A DNA stretch of 64,000 bases from an uncultured Prevotella sp. Its GTDB lineage: Bacteria; Bacteroidota; Bacteroidia; Bacteroidales; Bacteroidaceae. The notes beneath the pieces were generated by a model. It was not told where the DNA came from. It was given only the letters and a program-made list of their open reading frames with translations, and ran no database searches. Location: positions 23,162-87,161 of the forward strand of contig CABQKA010000009.1 in assembly GCA_902464615.1 (NCBI GenBank), read 5' to 3'. Below, piece after piece: positions 6,841 through 14,728 of the stretch. Numbering within the stretch: the first letter of the stretch is position 1; the number at the start of each line of letters is the position of its first letter. Position numbers and translations under genes: made by a program.

Positions 6841-9393
6841 ATGGAAAAGAAGCATTACAGTTACGACGAGGCCTTCCAAGCCTCGCTCGGATACTTCAAC
6901 GGCGACGAACTTGCCGCACGGGTCTGGGTAAACAAATACGCCATGAAAGACTCCTTCGGCAACATCTTTGAAAAGTCGCCCGAAGACATGCACTGGCGCC
7001 TGGCCCGCGAAATCGGACGCATCGAATCCCGATACCCGAATCCGCTCAGCACGGAAGAAATATTCGCCCTGCTGGACCACTTCCGCTACATCATCCCCGC
7101 CGGCAGCCCCATGACGGGCATAGGGAACGACCAGCAGATCGCATCGCTCTCCAACTGCTTCGTCATCGGCCTGGACGGCAATACGGACTCCTACGGCGCC
7201 ATCCTGAAAGAGGACGAAGAGCAGGTGCAACTCATGAAACGCCGCGGCGGCGTGGGCCACGACATGTCCGAAATCCGCCCCAAAGGTTCACCGGTCAAAA
7301 ACTCAGCCCTCACCTCGACCGGGCTGGTCCCCTTCATGGAACGTTACAGCAACTCCACCCGCGAAGTGGCGCAGGACGGCCGCCGCGGCGCCCTGATGCT
7401 CTCCGTCAGCATCAAGCACCCGGACGCCGAAGCCTTCATCGACGCCAAAATGACAGAGGGAAAAGTGACGGGCGCCAACGTATCCGTAAAAATCGACGAC
7501 GAATTCATGCGTTGCGCCATAGCGGGCAAACCCTACCGGCAGCAGTACCCCATCACGGGCGAGAACCCCATGGTAGCCAAAGACATCGACGCCGCGGCCC
7601 TATGGAAGAAAATCGTACACAACGCTTGGAAAAGCGCCGAACCGGGCGTCCTCTTCTGGGACACCATCCTGCGCGAAAGCATCCCCGACTGCTACGCGGA
7701 CCTGGGCTTCCGCACCACCTCAACGAACCCTTGCGGCGAAATTCCCCTTTGCCCTTATGACAGCTGCCGCCTGCTGGCCATCAACCTTTACTCCTACGTG
7801 AAAGCCCCCTTCACACCCGAAGCCTCGTTCGACTTCGACTTGTTCAAGGCACACATCCGCAAGGCGCAACGCATCATGGACGACATCATCGACCTGGAAC
7901 AGGAAAAGATAGAGCTGATCCTCAAAAAGATAGACAGCGACCCACAAAGCGAGGAAGTGAAACACACCGAGCGCCACCTGTGGGAGAAAATCAGCCGGAA
8001 AACCGGCATGGGCCGCCGCACCGGCGTAGGCATCACCGCCGAGGGCGACATGCTCGCCGCCATGGGCCTGCGCTACGGCACACAGGAAGCTACGGACTTT
8101 GCCGTCAAGGTGCAGCGCACGCTGGCTCTGGCAGCCTACGCTTCATCCGTCGAGATGGCACGCGAACGCGGAGCCTTTGAAATCTACGACGCCGAGCGCG
8201 AAGCGGAAAACCCCTTCGTCTGCCGCATCAAGGAAGCCGACCCGCAACTCTACGAAGAAATGCGGCAATACGGACGCCGCAACATCGCCTGCCTGACCAT
8301 TGCGCCGACGGGCACCACCAGCCTCATGACCCAGACTACAAGCGGCATAGAACCGGTGTTCCTCCCCGTCTATAAACGCCGGCGTAAAGTCAACCCCAAC
8401 GACCCCAAGGTACACGTGGACTTCGTGGACGAGACGGGCGACGCTTTCGAGGAATACATCGTCTACCACCACAAATTCCTGACCTGGATGCGGGTGAACC
8501 ACATCGACACCGAGAAGAAATACACCCAAGAAGAGATAGACCGCCTCGTGGCCCAGTCGCCCTACTTCAAGGCTACGGCCAACGACGTGGACTGGCTCAT
8601 GAAGGTAAAAATGCAGGGAGCCATCCAGAAATGGGTAGACCACTCGATCAGCGTGACAGTAAACCTCCCGAACGCGGTAGACGAGGAGCTGGTCAACCAA
8701 CTTTACATCGAAGCCTGGAAAAGCGGATGCAAGGGCTGCACCATATACCGCGACGGCTCGCGCTCCGGCGTCATGATCAGCGTAAAGAAAAAGGAGGAAA
8801 AACCAAAAGAAGAGAAGCTGCTCCCGCCCTGCCAGCCGCCAGAAGTCGTGGAACGGCGTCCTGACGTCCTGGAGTGCGACGTCGTTCGTTTCCAGAACAA
8901 TAAAGAGAAATGGGTGGCCTTTGTCGGGCTGCTCGACGGGCGCCCCTACGAAATCTTCACCGGACTCCAAGACGACGAAGAAGGCATCGTACTGCCCAAG
9001 ACCGTCACCAAGGGCCGCATCATCAAACACTACAATCCCGACGGCACGAAACGCTACGACTTCCAGTTTGAAAACAAGCGTGGGTACAAGACCACGGTCG
9101 AAGGACTCTCCGAGAAATTCAACAAGGAATATTGGAACTACGCGAAACTCATCTCCGGCGTGCTCCGTTACCGCATGCCCTTGGAGAACGTCATCAAGCT
9201 CGTCGGCTCGCTCCAGCTTGAAAGCGAAAACATCAACACGTGGAAAGTCGGCGTGGAGCGCGCCTTGAAAAAGTACATCAGCGACGGCACGGAAGTTCAC
9301 GGGCAAAAATGCCCGAACTGCGGTCACGAGTCGCTTGTCTACCAGGAAGGATGCCTTATCTGCAAACACTGCGGTGCCAGCCGTTGCGGATAA
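6841..9393 (+). CDS. nrdJ: Adenosylcobalamin-dependent ribonucleotide reductase (class II)
   Basis: An 850-residue class II ribonucleoside-diphosphate reductase that makes deoxyribonucleotides using a cobalamin-derived thiyl radical, independently of oxygen. Recognisable blocks are SLSNCFVIG near the N-terminus, the active-site NPCGEIPLCPYDSCRL, the IAPTGTTSLMTQTTSGIEP substrate-binding loop and a C-terminal domain ending in CPNCGHES...CLICKHCG, a zinc-ribbon cysteine pair set like that of many NrdJ proteins. The start at 6841 (MEKKHYSYDEAF) is chosen because the promoter at 6734-6765 excludes an upstream in-frame ATG. No NrdR box or B12 riboswitch was found. There is no partner subunit, as expected for class II. 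Confidence 0.95.
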   Translation: MEKKHYSYDEAFQASLGYFNGDELAARVWVNKYAMKDSFGNIFEKSPEDMHWRLAREIGRIESRYPNPLSTEEIFALLDHFRYIIPAGSPMTGIGNDQQIASLSNCFVIGLDGNTDSYGAILKEDEEQVQLMKRRGGVGHDMSEIRPKGSPVKNSALTSTGLVPFMERYSNSTREVAQDGRRGALMLSVSIKHPDAEAFIDAKMTEGKVTGANVSVKIDDEFMRCAIAGKPYRQQYPITGENPMVAKDIDAAALWKKIVHNAWKSAEPGVLFWDTILRESIPDCYADLGFRTTSTNPCGEIPLCPYDSCRLLAINLYSYVKAPFTPEASFDFDLFKAHIRKAQRIMDDIIDLEQEKIELILKKIDSDPQSEEVKHTERHLWEKISRKTGMGRRTGVGITAEGDMLAAMGLRYGTQEATDFAVKVQRTLALAAYASSVEMARERGAFEIYDAEREAENPFVCRIKEADPQLYEEMRQYGRRNIACLTIAPTGTTSLMTQTTSGIEPVFLPVYKRRRKVNPNDPKVHVDFVDETGDAFEEYIVYHHKFLTWMRVNHIDTEKKYTQEEIDRLVAQSPYFKATANDVDWLMKVKMQGAIQKWVDHSISVTVNLPNAVDEELVNQLYIEAWKSGCKGCTIYRDGSRSGVMISVKKKEEKPKEEKLLPPCQPPEVVERRPDVLECDVVRFQNNKEKWVAFVGLLDGRPYEIFTGLQDDEEGIVLPKTVTKGRIIKHYNPDGTKRYDFQFENKRGYKTTVEGLSEKFNKEYWNYAKLISGVLRYRMPLENVIKLVGSLQLESENINTWKVGVERALKKYISDGTEVHGQKCPNCGHESLVYQEGCLICKHCGASRCG

Positions 9394-9427
9394 GTCGTCC
9401 GTCCCAAGCCCAAACCACCTATAATAC

Positions 9428-9473
9428 GACCGTCCGCCCGAACCGGCCAAAGCGCCGGCACAGGCGGACGGTC
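9428..9473. terminator. Hairpin between nrdJ and the folB fusion gene
   Basis: GACCGTCCGCC (9428-9438) pairs with GGCGGACGGTC (9463-9473), with an inner CCGGC/GCCGG stem. It probably terminates nrdJ. It lies 28 bp upstream of the next ATG and has no T tract. Confidence 0.6.
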
Positions 9474-9501
9474 TCCCATTCCATATCCTGCATCTATACC
9501 C

Positions 9502-10539
9502 ATGCACATCACCCACACCCGCATACGCCTGGACAACATCAGGCTTTACGCCTACCACGGCGTCCTACCCCAAGAGCAGACAGTCGGAGCGGATTACTCC
9601 GTCAGCCTTACGCTGCAACTCACCGGAGCCTCTGCCGCTGTTTTCGGAGACCGCATTGAGGGTACCGTCAACTATGCTGACGTCTACCGCATCGTAAGAC
9701 ACGAAATGTCGCGCCCCTCCGCCTTACTGGAGCACGTGGCAGGCCGCATCCTCCAAAGCCTCTTCGACACATTCCAACGTATTGAAGAAGCGGAAATTGA
9801 GGTGCGCAAGCTCAACCCTCCCATGGAGGCCGATTGCGACGGGGCCGCCGTGAAGCTACGTGCCAGCCGCTATGCTCCGCCCGCCCGCCTGCGGCTTCTT
9901 GTCCTGGACTTCGACGGTACGCTTGCGGACACGGCGGCCGGCATCGTAGCCACCATGACGGCTACTTTCCAGGAAATGCACTGGCCACTGCCTCCTGCCG
10001 AAGCCATCCGGGCCACCATCGGGCTGCCACTGGAAGTCAGCATCGCCCGCCTGGCGGACTTGGAACCGGGAGCAACTCTGCAAACAGCCGTAGACCTTTA
10101 CCGCAGGCTGTTTGAGACACTCGGCACACAGGCCGTTACCGCGTTCCCACACGTCCGGGAAACGCTGCAAATGGCACATGAAAAAGGCATCACCGTCGCC
10201 ATTGCCACCAGCCGCGGAAGCCTTTCCGTCCGTGCCCTGTGCAAGCAATTGGGTCTGGCGCCTTATATAGATGACTACGTCGCAGCAGACGATGTAGCGC
10301 AGAAAAAGCCGGCGCCGGATGCCGTATTGCTTCTGTTGCAAAAGACCGGGATACGGCCAGAAGAGACACTTGTCGTCGGCGACACGTCCTACGACATAGA
10401 GATGGGAATAGCCGCCGGCTGCGCAACATGCGGCGTCACGTATGGCAATCACGACCGCGGGCGTCTCGCCTCCGCCGGCCGGTTGATCGATGATTTTCAC
10501 CAGCTCTCGGGTCCCGACGGTTCGTTTCCACTGCCCTAA
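9502..10539 (+). CDS. Dihydroneopterin aldolase (FolB) fused to a HAD-family phosphatase
   Basis: A 345-residue bifunctional protein. Residues 1-122 are dihydroneopterin aldolase: IRLYAYHGVLPQEQ with the catalytic-type Glu25, VNYADVYRIV, ALLEHVAGRI and EVRKLNPPM with Lys103, all conserved in FolB. Residues 130-345 are a haloacid-dehalogenase hydrolase of the phosphoglycolate-phosphatase-like type, with motif I LDFDGTLAD (nucleophile Asp136, general acid Asp138), motif II ATSRG, motif III Lys269 (KKPAPDA) and motif IV GDTSYD. The reading frame is continuous with only a short linker. FolB converts 7,8-dihydroneopterin to 6-hydroxymethyl-dihydropterin in folate synthesis. The HAD half could remove the phosphate of dihydroneopterin monophosphate, the preceding step (inference), or be a housekeeping phosphoglycolate phosphatase. 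No other folate gene adjoins it. Confidence 0.85.
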   Translation: MHITHTRIRLDNIRLYAYHGVLPQEQTVGADYSVSLTLQLTGASAAVFGDRIEGTVNYADVYRIVRHEMSRPSALLEHVAGRILQSLFDTFQRIEEAEIEVRKLNPPMEADCDGAAVKLRASRYAPPARLRLLVLDFDGTLADTAAGIVATMTATFQEMHWPLPPAEAIRATIGLPLEVSIARLADLEPGATLQTAVDLYRRLFETLGTQAVTAFPHVRETLQMAHEKGITVAIATSRGSLSVRALCKQLGLAPYIDDYVAADDVAQKKPAPDAVLLLLQKTGIRPEETLVVGDTSYDIEMGIAAGCATCGVTYGNHDRGRLASAGRLIDDFHQLSGPDGSFPLP

Positions 10540-10569
10540 GCCAAGGCTCTCCAGGCAAAGATGGCAGCC

Positions 10570-11274
10570 TCAGAAGTCCAGGACATGCGACTGCATGGTA
10601 AGCAGATTCACCGTCCAAAGCCGCCCGGCCAGCGTCTCGCCATAGCCGCAGGCCAATTTCAGCACTTCGTGCGCCTGCACGGCGCCGACCACAGCCGTCA
10701 CCATGCCTACTACACGCCGCTCCGGCACGCCTTCCGGCTCCGTAGGATAAAGTTCACGATAGCGCCGGGGAGGAAAGCCGGCATTAAAGACGGAGACCTG
10801 CCCCTCGAAGCCGGCCACGGCCCCATAGACATAAGGCACACGATGCTTTGCCGTCCATTCGTCTATCAGATAACGCGTGGCATAGTTGTCACACCCGTCC
10901 ACAACGATGTCGTAGCCTGTCAATATTTCATCCGCGTTGTCCGGCGTCAGCCTCACCTTATGCGGGCAACACCTTACATTACTGTTCAAGGTCAGTAGCC
11001 GCCGTGCGGCGGCCTGTACCTTAGCCATCCCCGCGACGGCCTCTGTTTCGTCGTAAAGCACTTGGCGATGAAGGTTCGTCAAACTGACCACGTCGTCGTC
11101 CACCAACCCGATTCGCCCCACCCCGGCACCGGCCAGGCTCAACGCCGCAGGACCGCCCAGCCCGCCGACGCCGACCACGAGGACCGATGCCTCGCGCAAG
11201 CGCCGCTGTCCTTCCGGCCCTATCTCCGGCAAAGCCGCCTGGCGTGCGTACCGGTTTTCTTCCATTTTTTCCAT
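10570..11274 (-). CDS. thiF: ThiF/MoeB/HesA-family adenylyltransferase
   Basis: A 234-residue E1-like protein expected to adenylate the C-terminal glycine of ThiS. The Rossmann nucleotide motif GVGGLGGP, the DDDVVSLTNLHRQ ATP/Mg region and DGCDNYATRYL are present. The paired CxxC motifs that bind structural zinc in E. coli ThiF and MoeB are absent: the usual C-x-x-C-LYP position reads RYRELYP, and no cysteine pair exists near the C-terminus. The only cysteines are the adjacent pair in RCCPHK and single residues in DGCDNY and LACGYG. It is the last gene of the thiS-thiG-thiH-thiF operon, starting 9 bp after thiH. A second Met (MEENRYAR) three codons on could be the true start. Confidence 0.85.
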   Translation of the reverse strand: MEKMEENRYARQAALPEIGPEGQRRLREASVLVVGVGGLGGPAALSLAGAGVGRIGLVDDDVVSLTNLHRQVLYDETEAVAGMAKVQAAARRLLTLNSNVRCCPHKVRLTPDNADEILTGYDIVVDGCDNYATRYLIDEWTAKHRVPYVYGAVAGFEGQVSVFNAGFPPRRYRELYPTEPEGVPERRVVGMVTAVVGAVQAHEVLKLACGYGETLAGRLWTVNLLTMQSHVLDF

Positions 11275-11283
11275 TTCTTCCGC

Positions 11284-12423
11284 TTAAACAGCCGTTTGGG
11301 CTACGTTCCGGTCAAATACGGCGTCCCAATCCTTCCATACCGGCTCGCGGCCCTGGCGGCGCAGCGCGCTCTCCACTTCCTGGGCCGTGCGCTCGTCGCT
11401 CACGTGGAACTGCTCCAACGCCTGGGGATAGGTATAATAACCGCCCGGCTCTGTCTTGCTTCCCGCGCTCATGGTCGTCACGCCCAATGTGGCCATGTGG
11501 TCACGAAAGTCTGCCGGTTCACGCGTGGAGTAGGAAATATCCACGTCGTGGTCGAAGATGCGCATGGCAAAAGTCACTTGGGCCAGTTCACGGTCGGACA
11601 TGACACAGTTCGGCTGGAATCCGCCGTTCTCAGACGGTCTCATACGCGGGAAGTTCACACTGTAACGCGTACGCCAGTAACGGCGCTGCAAGTAACGCAG
11701 GTGGAGCGCCATCATCGTAATGTCCGTGCGCCACGACGGCTCCAGACCGATTAGTACGCCCATGCCAATCGAATGGACACCGGCCTGCCCCATGCGGTCA
11801 AAGCCGTTGACGCGCCACTCGAAATCCGATTTCTTGCCCCGCGGATGGTAAGTCTTGTAGTTCGCCCGGTTGTAAGTCTCCTGAAAGCAAATCACGCCAT
11901 TCATACCGTGCCGCCGAAGCGCGGCATAGTCCTCCGTCGCCAGCGGCATCACCTCGATTTTCAGGTTTGAGAAATAAGGCTTCGCCAAATCGAGCGCGCG
12001 GGCTATATAAGGCACTCCGGCCTTAGCCGGATTCTCCCCGGTGACGAGGAGCAGGTTCTCAAACGGCGCCAGCCGCTTGATGGCCTTGTACTCGTTCACT
12101 ATCTCCTCTTCGGTCAAGATGGTACGTTTCATTTTATTGGCCACGTGAAAGCCGCAATAGACGCACGAGTTCGTGCACGAGTTCGTGATGTAGAGCGGTA
12201 CGAACATCGAGACCGTCCGCCCGAAGCGCTCTTCCGTATATTTGCGGCTCAGCTGCGCCATCTGCTCCAGGAATGGAGCCGCCGCGGGCGAGACGAGGGC
12301 CATGAAGTCCTCCAGGTCACACCGCCGTCTGGACAATGCCCGGCGCACGTCGTCGGCCGTCTTGGCATGGATGCGCGCCGTGGTCTCGTCCCAATCGTAT
12401 TGTTTCAGTTCTTCGGAAAACAT
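11284..12423 (-). CDS. thiH: 2-iminoacetate synthase ThiH (tyrosine lyase)
   Basis: A 379-residue radical-SAM enzyme that cleaves tyrosine to p-cresol and dehydroglycine (2-iminoacetate), the nitrogen and C2 donor for the thiazole of thiamine in anaerobes. The [4Fe-4S] motif is CTNSCVYCGF, followed by LLVTGENP, and the C-terminal half contains the BATS-type region (MSAGSKTEPGGY). The length matches E. coli ThiH. Use of ThiH rather than the oxygen-dependent ThiO fits an anaerobic lifestyle. It lies between thiG and thiF on one transcript, and no thiC or thiE is in the window. Confidence 0.95.
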   Translation of the reverse strand: MFSEELKQYDWDETTARIHAKTADDVRRALSRRRCDLEDFMALVSPAAAPFLEQMAQLSRKYTEERFGRTVSMFVPLYITNSCTNSCVYCGFHVANKMKRTILTEEEIVNEYKAIKRLAPFENLLLVTGENPAKAGVPYIARALDLAKPYFSNLKIEVMPLATEDYAALRRHGMNGVICFQETYNRANYKTYHPRGKKSDFEWRVNGFDRMGQAGVHSIGMGVLIGLEPSWRTDITMMALHLRYLQRRYWRTRYSVNFPRMRPSENGGFQPNCVMSDRELAQVTFAMRIFDHDVDISYSTREPADFRDHMATLGVTTMSAGSKTEPGGYYTYPQALEQFHVSDERTAQEVESALRRQGREPVWKDWDAVFDRNVAQTAV

Positions 12424-12528
12424 CGTTATTCTGTTTTACGTCCTGCCGTGCAGGGCTGCGTCCGGATGCAAATATTTTCTCCAGGCGGGACAACAGGCGC
12501 GGGCATCCGCCGCACCTGCCCGCAGTGT

Positions 12529-13302
12529 TCACCCCAGAAAATCCGTCAGCGGCGAACTGGCCGACGCCTCCATTGAAGCCGCGCCCGCCGCCAGTCCGGC
12601 CTCATAGGCCATGCGGCCTGCTTCCACGGCCTGGCGGAATGCGCGGGCCATTGCCACGGGCTGACCCGCCACGGCTATTGCCGTATTGACCAGACAAGCC
12701 GAGGCCCCCATTTCCATGGCTTCGGCGGCATGGCTCGGCGCGCCTATGCCGGCGTCGACCACGACGGGGACGGCGGCTTGCTCGATGATGATGCGCAGGA
12801 AGTCGCGCGTCAGCAGTCCCTGGTTCGTGCCAATGGGCGCGCCCAGCGGCATCACGGCCGCCGCGCCCGCCTCCTCCAGCCGTTTGCACAGCGTAGGGTC
12901 GGCCTGGCAATAGGGCAGGACCACGAAGCCCAGCTTCACCAGTTGTTCCGTCGCCTTGAGTGTCTCCGTGGAGTCGGGCAGCAAATAGCGCGGGTCGGGG
13001 TGTATCTCCAGCTTCAGCCAGTTCGTACCGAAAGCCTCGCGTGCCAACTGGGCGGCGAGCACTGCTTCCCCGGCATCGCGCACGCCGCTCGTGTTAGGCA
13101 GCAACTGCAGGCCCGGGCGGCAGATATGTGCCAGCAGCGCGTCGTCCGCATCGCCCAGCTCCACGCGCTTCATGGCTACGGTCACCATCTCTGTCCCGGA
13201 CGCCCCGATGGCTTCCGACATCAATTCGTTGGAACTGAATTTACCCGTGCCCAAGAACAGGCGGGACGAAAACTCGCGCCCCGCAATGATTAGCTTTTCC
13301 AT
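12529..13302 (-). CDS. thiG: Thiazole synthase ThiG
   Basis: A 257-residue TIM-barrel thiazole synthase that condenses 1-deoxy-D-xylulose-5-phosphate, dehydroglycine and ThiS thiocarboxylate. The N-terminal GREFSSRLFLGTGKF, the Schiff-base lysine segment WLKLEIHPD and the phosphate-binding VVDAGIGAPSHAAEAMEMGA and LVNTAIA blocks are all conserved. It follows thiS by about 55 bp and precedes thiH by 105 bp. That gap contains no obvious promoter, so the four genes probably form one transcript under the TPP riboswitch. Confidence 0.96.
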   Translation of the reverse strand: MEKLIIAGREFSSRLFLGTGKFSSNELMSEAIGASGTEMVTVAMKRVELGDADDALLAHICRPGLQLLPNTSGVRDAGEAVLAAQLAREAFGTNWLKLEIHPDPRYLLPDSTETLKATEQLVKLGFVVLPYCQADPTLCKRLEEAGAAAVMPLGAPIGTNQGLLTRDFLRIIIEQAAVPVVVDAGIGAPSHAAEAMEMGASACLVNTAIAVAGQPVAMARAFRQAVEAGRMAYEAGLAAGAASMEASASSPLTDFLG

Positions 13303-13357
13303 ATTTTATGAGGATTATTTATAGTTTTACCTTTTCCTGTTCACCCGCGGAGGCGGC

Positions 13358-13555
13358 TTATCCGCCACACGCGGCTTTGACGACCACCAGCGACTGGCCT
13401 TCGGCCAACTTGTGCTCCGACCATTCCGCACGGGGCACAAGCCGGCCGTCCACTGCCACCGCTACGCCGGAGGCCGGGATGCCTTGTGACGACAAAAACT
13501 CGGAAAGGGTCGCCGCGGTGGTTTCCACTTCTTTCTGATTGACTTTTACTTTCAT
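13358..13555 (-). CDS. thiS: Sulfur carrier protein ThiS
   Basis: A 65-residue ubiquitin-fold sulfur carrier. The essential C-terminal Gly-Gly is present (VVVKAACGG); it is adenylated by ThiF and then converted to a thiocarboxylate. The ATG at 13555 (MKVKVNQKEVE) is preferred over an in-frame GTG at 13564 because family members begin directly with the first beta strand. It is the first gene of the operon, about 100 bp downstream of the TPP riboswitch. Confidence 0.93.
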   Translation of the reverse strand: MKVKVNQKEVETTAATLSEFLSSQGIPASGVAVAVDGRLVPRAEWSEHKLAEGQSLVVVKAACGG

Positions 13556-13657
13556 ACGATTCACGTGCTCTTAAGACAAACAAGTTGAAAGTAAATCCAA
13601 AAGCAAACCGCCCGACAGCCGGCAGGCCGGAACGCGCACGTCCGGACGGAAATACAA

Positions 13658-13740
13658 TCCCTACGGCAGCATGGCCTGCATCAGGTCGGAGGGTATCATC
13701 TCAGCCCCGCGGCACAGTCGCGCCGGCGGGACACCCCTTT
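13658..13740 (-). promoter_or_regulatory. TPP (THI-box) riboswitch
   Basis: Read on the minus strand, this stretch carries the thiamine pyrophosphate aptamer landmarks in order: GGGGTGTCCC, then GGGGCTGAGATGATACCC, then GACCTGATGCAGG, ending in GCCGTAGGGA. The CUGAGA and ACCUGAU cores are the conserved ligand-binding segments. It lies upstream of thiS, downstream of a TACCTTTG promoter element. A GC-rich hairpin downstream (CCGGAC...GTTCCGG) may be part of the expression platform. High TPP is expected to repress the operon. Confidence 0.93.
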
Positions 13741-13753
13741 GTCTTTACCACCG

Positions 13754-13761
13754 CAAAGGTA
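13754..13761 (-). promoter_or_regulatory. -7 promoter element of the thi operon
   Basis: TACCTTTG on the minus strand lies just upstream of the riboswitch, placing the start of transcription a few bases before the aptamer. Confidence 0.65.
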
Positions 13762-13913
13762 CAAATTTCTACGGAACGGACGAACGGTAAAATGCGAATG
13801 CTTCCGGAAAGTGCCGCCGCCCTCCTTCGCCAATAAGCGACCATAAAGAAAGAAAAATCCATAACGTCCCGTTTTTGACAAAACAGGGAGAACGGCAACT
13901 GCGGCAGATTCGC

Positions 13914-13921
13914 TATATTTG
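13914..13921 (+). promoter_or_regulatory. -7 promoter element for the NlpE-like lipoprotein
   Basis: TATATTTG matches TAnnTTTG and lies 28 bp upstream of the ATG at 13950. A clear -33 partner is not visible. Confidence 0.6.
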
Positions 13922-13949
13922 CGGCGTTAAACCAAACCTTACACCACCC

Positions 13950-14609
13950 ATGTCCCATCCTTTCCACTACCTTCCGCTGGCATTGCTGACCACGCTGGCA
14001 GCATGCAGCCCGACGGACCGCAACGAAAGCGCGGCCGGCACCATACTGGCCGCCACACAGGACTCCGTGACACTGGCCACCGCCGCTGGCGACACCCTCT
14101 CGTTCCGCACACCGGCGGACAGCCGCACGGCGCAGCTTGACCTGCTGGCCGGCGACTCGGCCGAAGTGTACTACCACGGCGCTTACCGTGCAGGGATTGC
14201 TGCCGACAGCATTGTCCTCCGCTCGCGGCCCGAGGCGGACAACGCCGGGCTCGGACCGGTAGAGACCCGCACCTATTCGGGACTGCTCCCGGCAGCCTCG
14301 GGACCGGGCATCCGCTACGACCTGACCGTCCGCGCCCCGCGCCACAGCGGCGACGGCACCTTCGAGCTCTCGCTCACTTACCTGGAAGCCGAGAACGGGC
14401 AGGACCGCACGTTCCGCTACACAGGCAGGCGGTGGACACAACGCGGCATCCCGGGCGACAACGACGCCACCGTCTGGCAGCTTGTCACGGAAGATGAACA
14501 GGAGCGCTTCAACTTCCTTGTCGAGTCAGACTCCGTCCTGACATTGCTGAACGACCGCTTCGAGCGGCCGTCGTCCCGGTTGAACTATTCACTCAAACGC
14601 ACGGAATAG
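13950..14609 (+). CDS. NlpE-like predicted lipoprotein
   Basis: A 219-residue predicted lipoprotein. The start at 13950 gives the signal MSHPFHYLPLALLTTLAAC with the lipobox LAAC, and the promoter at 13914-13921 rules out an earlier in-frame start. The C-terminal half (from TYSGLLPAASGPGIRYDLTV through RFNFLVESDSVLTLLNDRF to LNYSLKR) follows the pattern of the NlpE N-terminal domain, an envelope-stress and copper-related fold. The CxxC motif typical of that domain is replaced by AASG. The N-terminal half may be a small beta-barrel-like domain. Function is unknown; an outer-membrane sensor or structural role is inference. It converges on the MATE gene across a repeat-derived terminator. Confidence 0.72.
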   Translation: MSHPFHYLPLALLTTLAACSPTDRNESAAGTILAATQDSVTLATAAGDTLSFRTPADSRTAQLDLLAGDSAEVYYHGAYRAGIAADSIVLRSRPEADNAGLGPVETRTYSGLLPAASGPGIRYDLTVRAPRHSGDGTFELSLTYLEAENGQDRTFRYTGRRWTQRGIPGDNDATVWQLVTEDEQERFNFLVESDSVLTLLNDRFERPSSRLNYSLKRTE

Positions 14610-14632
14610 CCCCTCCCCGTCCGCTATGCACC

Positions 14633-14691
14633 ACGCGGCTTAGGCGTGTGAAAACGGGGCTAAGGCCAGGATTTCCCAGCCTTAGCCCCGT
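14633..14691. repeat. Tripartite 59-bp palindromic element, copy B
   Basis: Units at 14633-14649 (ACGCGGCTTAGGCGTGT), 14654-14670 (ACGGGGCTAAGGCCAGG) and 14675-14691 (CCCAGCCTTAGCCCCGT), with spacers gaaa and attt. Units 2 and 3 are nearly reverse complements, so here the element also forms the terminator listed next. Confidence 0.85.
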
Positions 14692-14696
14692 TTTTT
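14651..14696. terminator. Bidirectional terminator built from copy B of the repeat
   Basis: AAAACGGGGCTAAGGC (14651-14666) pairs perfectly with GCCTTAGCCCCGTTTT (14679-14694) over a 12-nt loop. T and A tracts flank the stem, so it can terminate both the + strand lipoprotein gene and the - strand MATE gene. Confidence 0.8.
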
Positions 14697-14728
14697 GCAG
14701 CCGTATCCCCACGGCGGGATGCCCTGCG

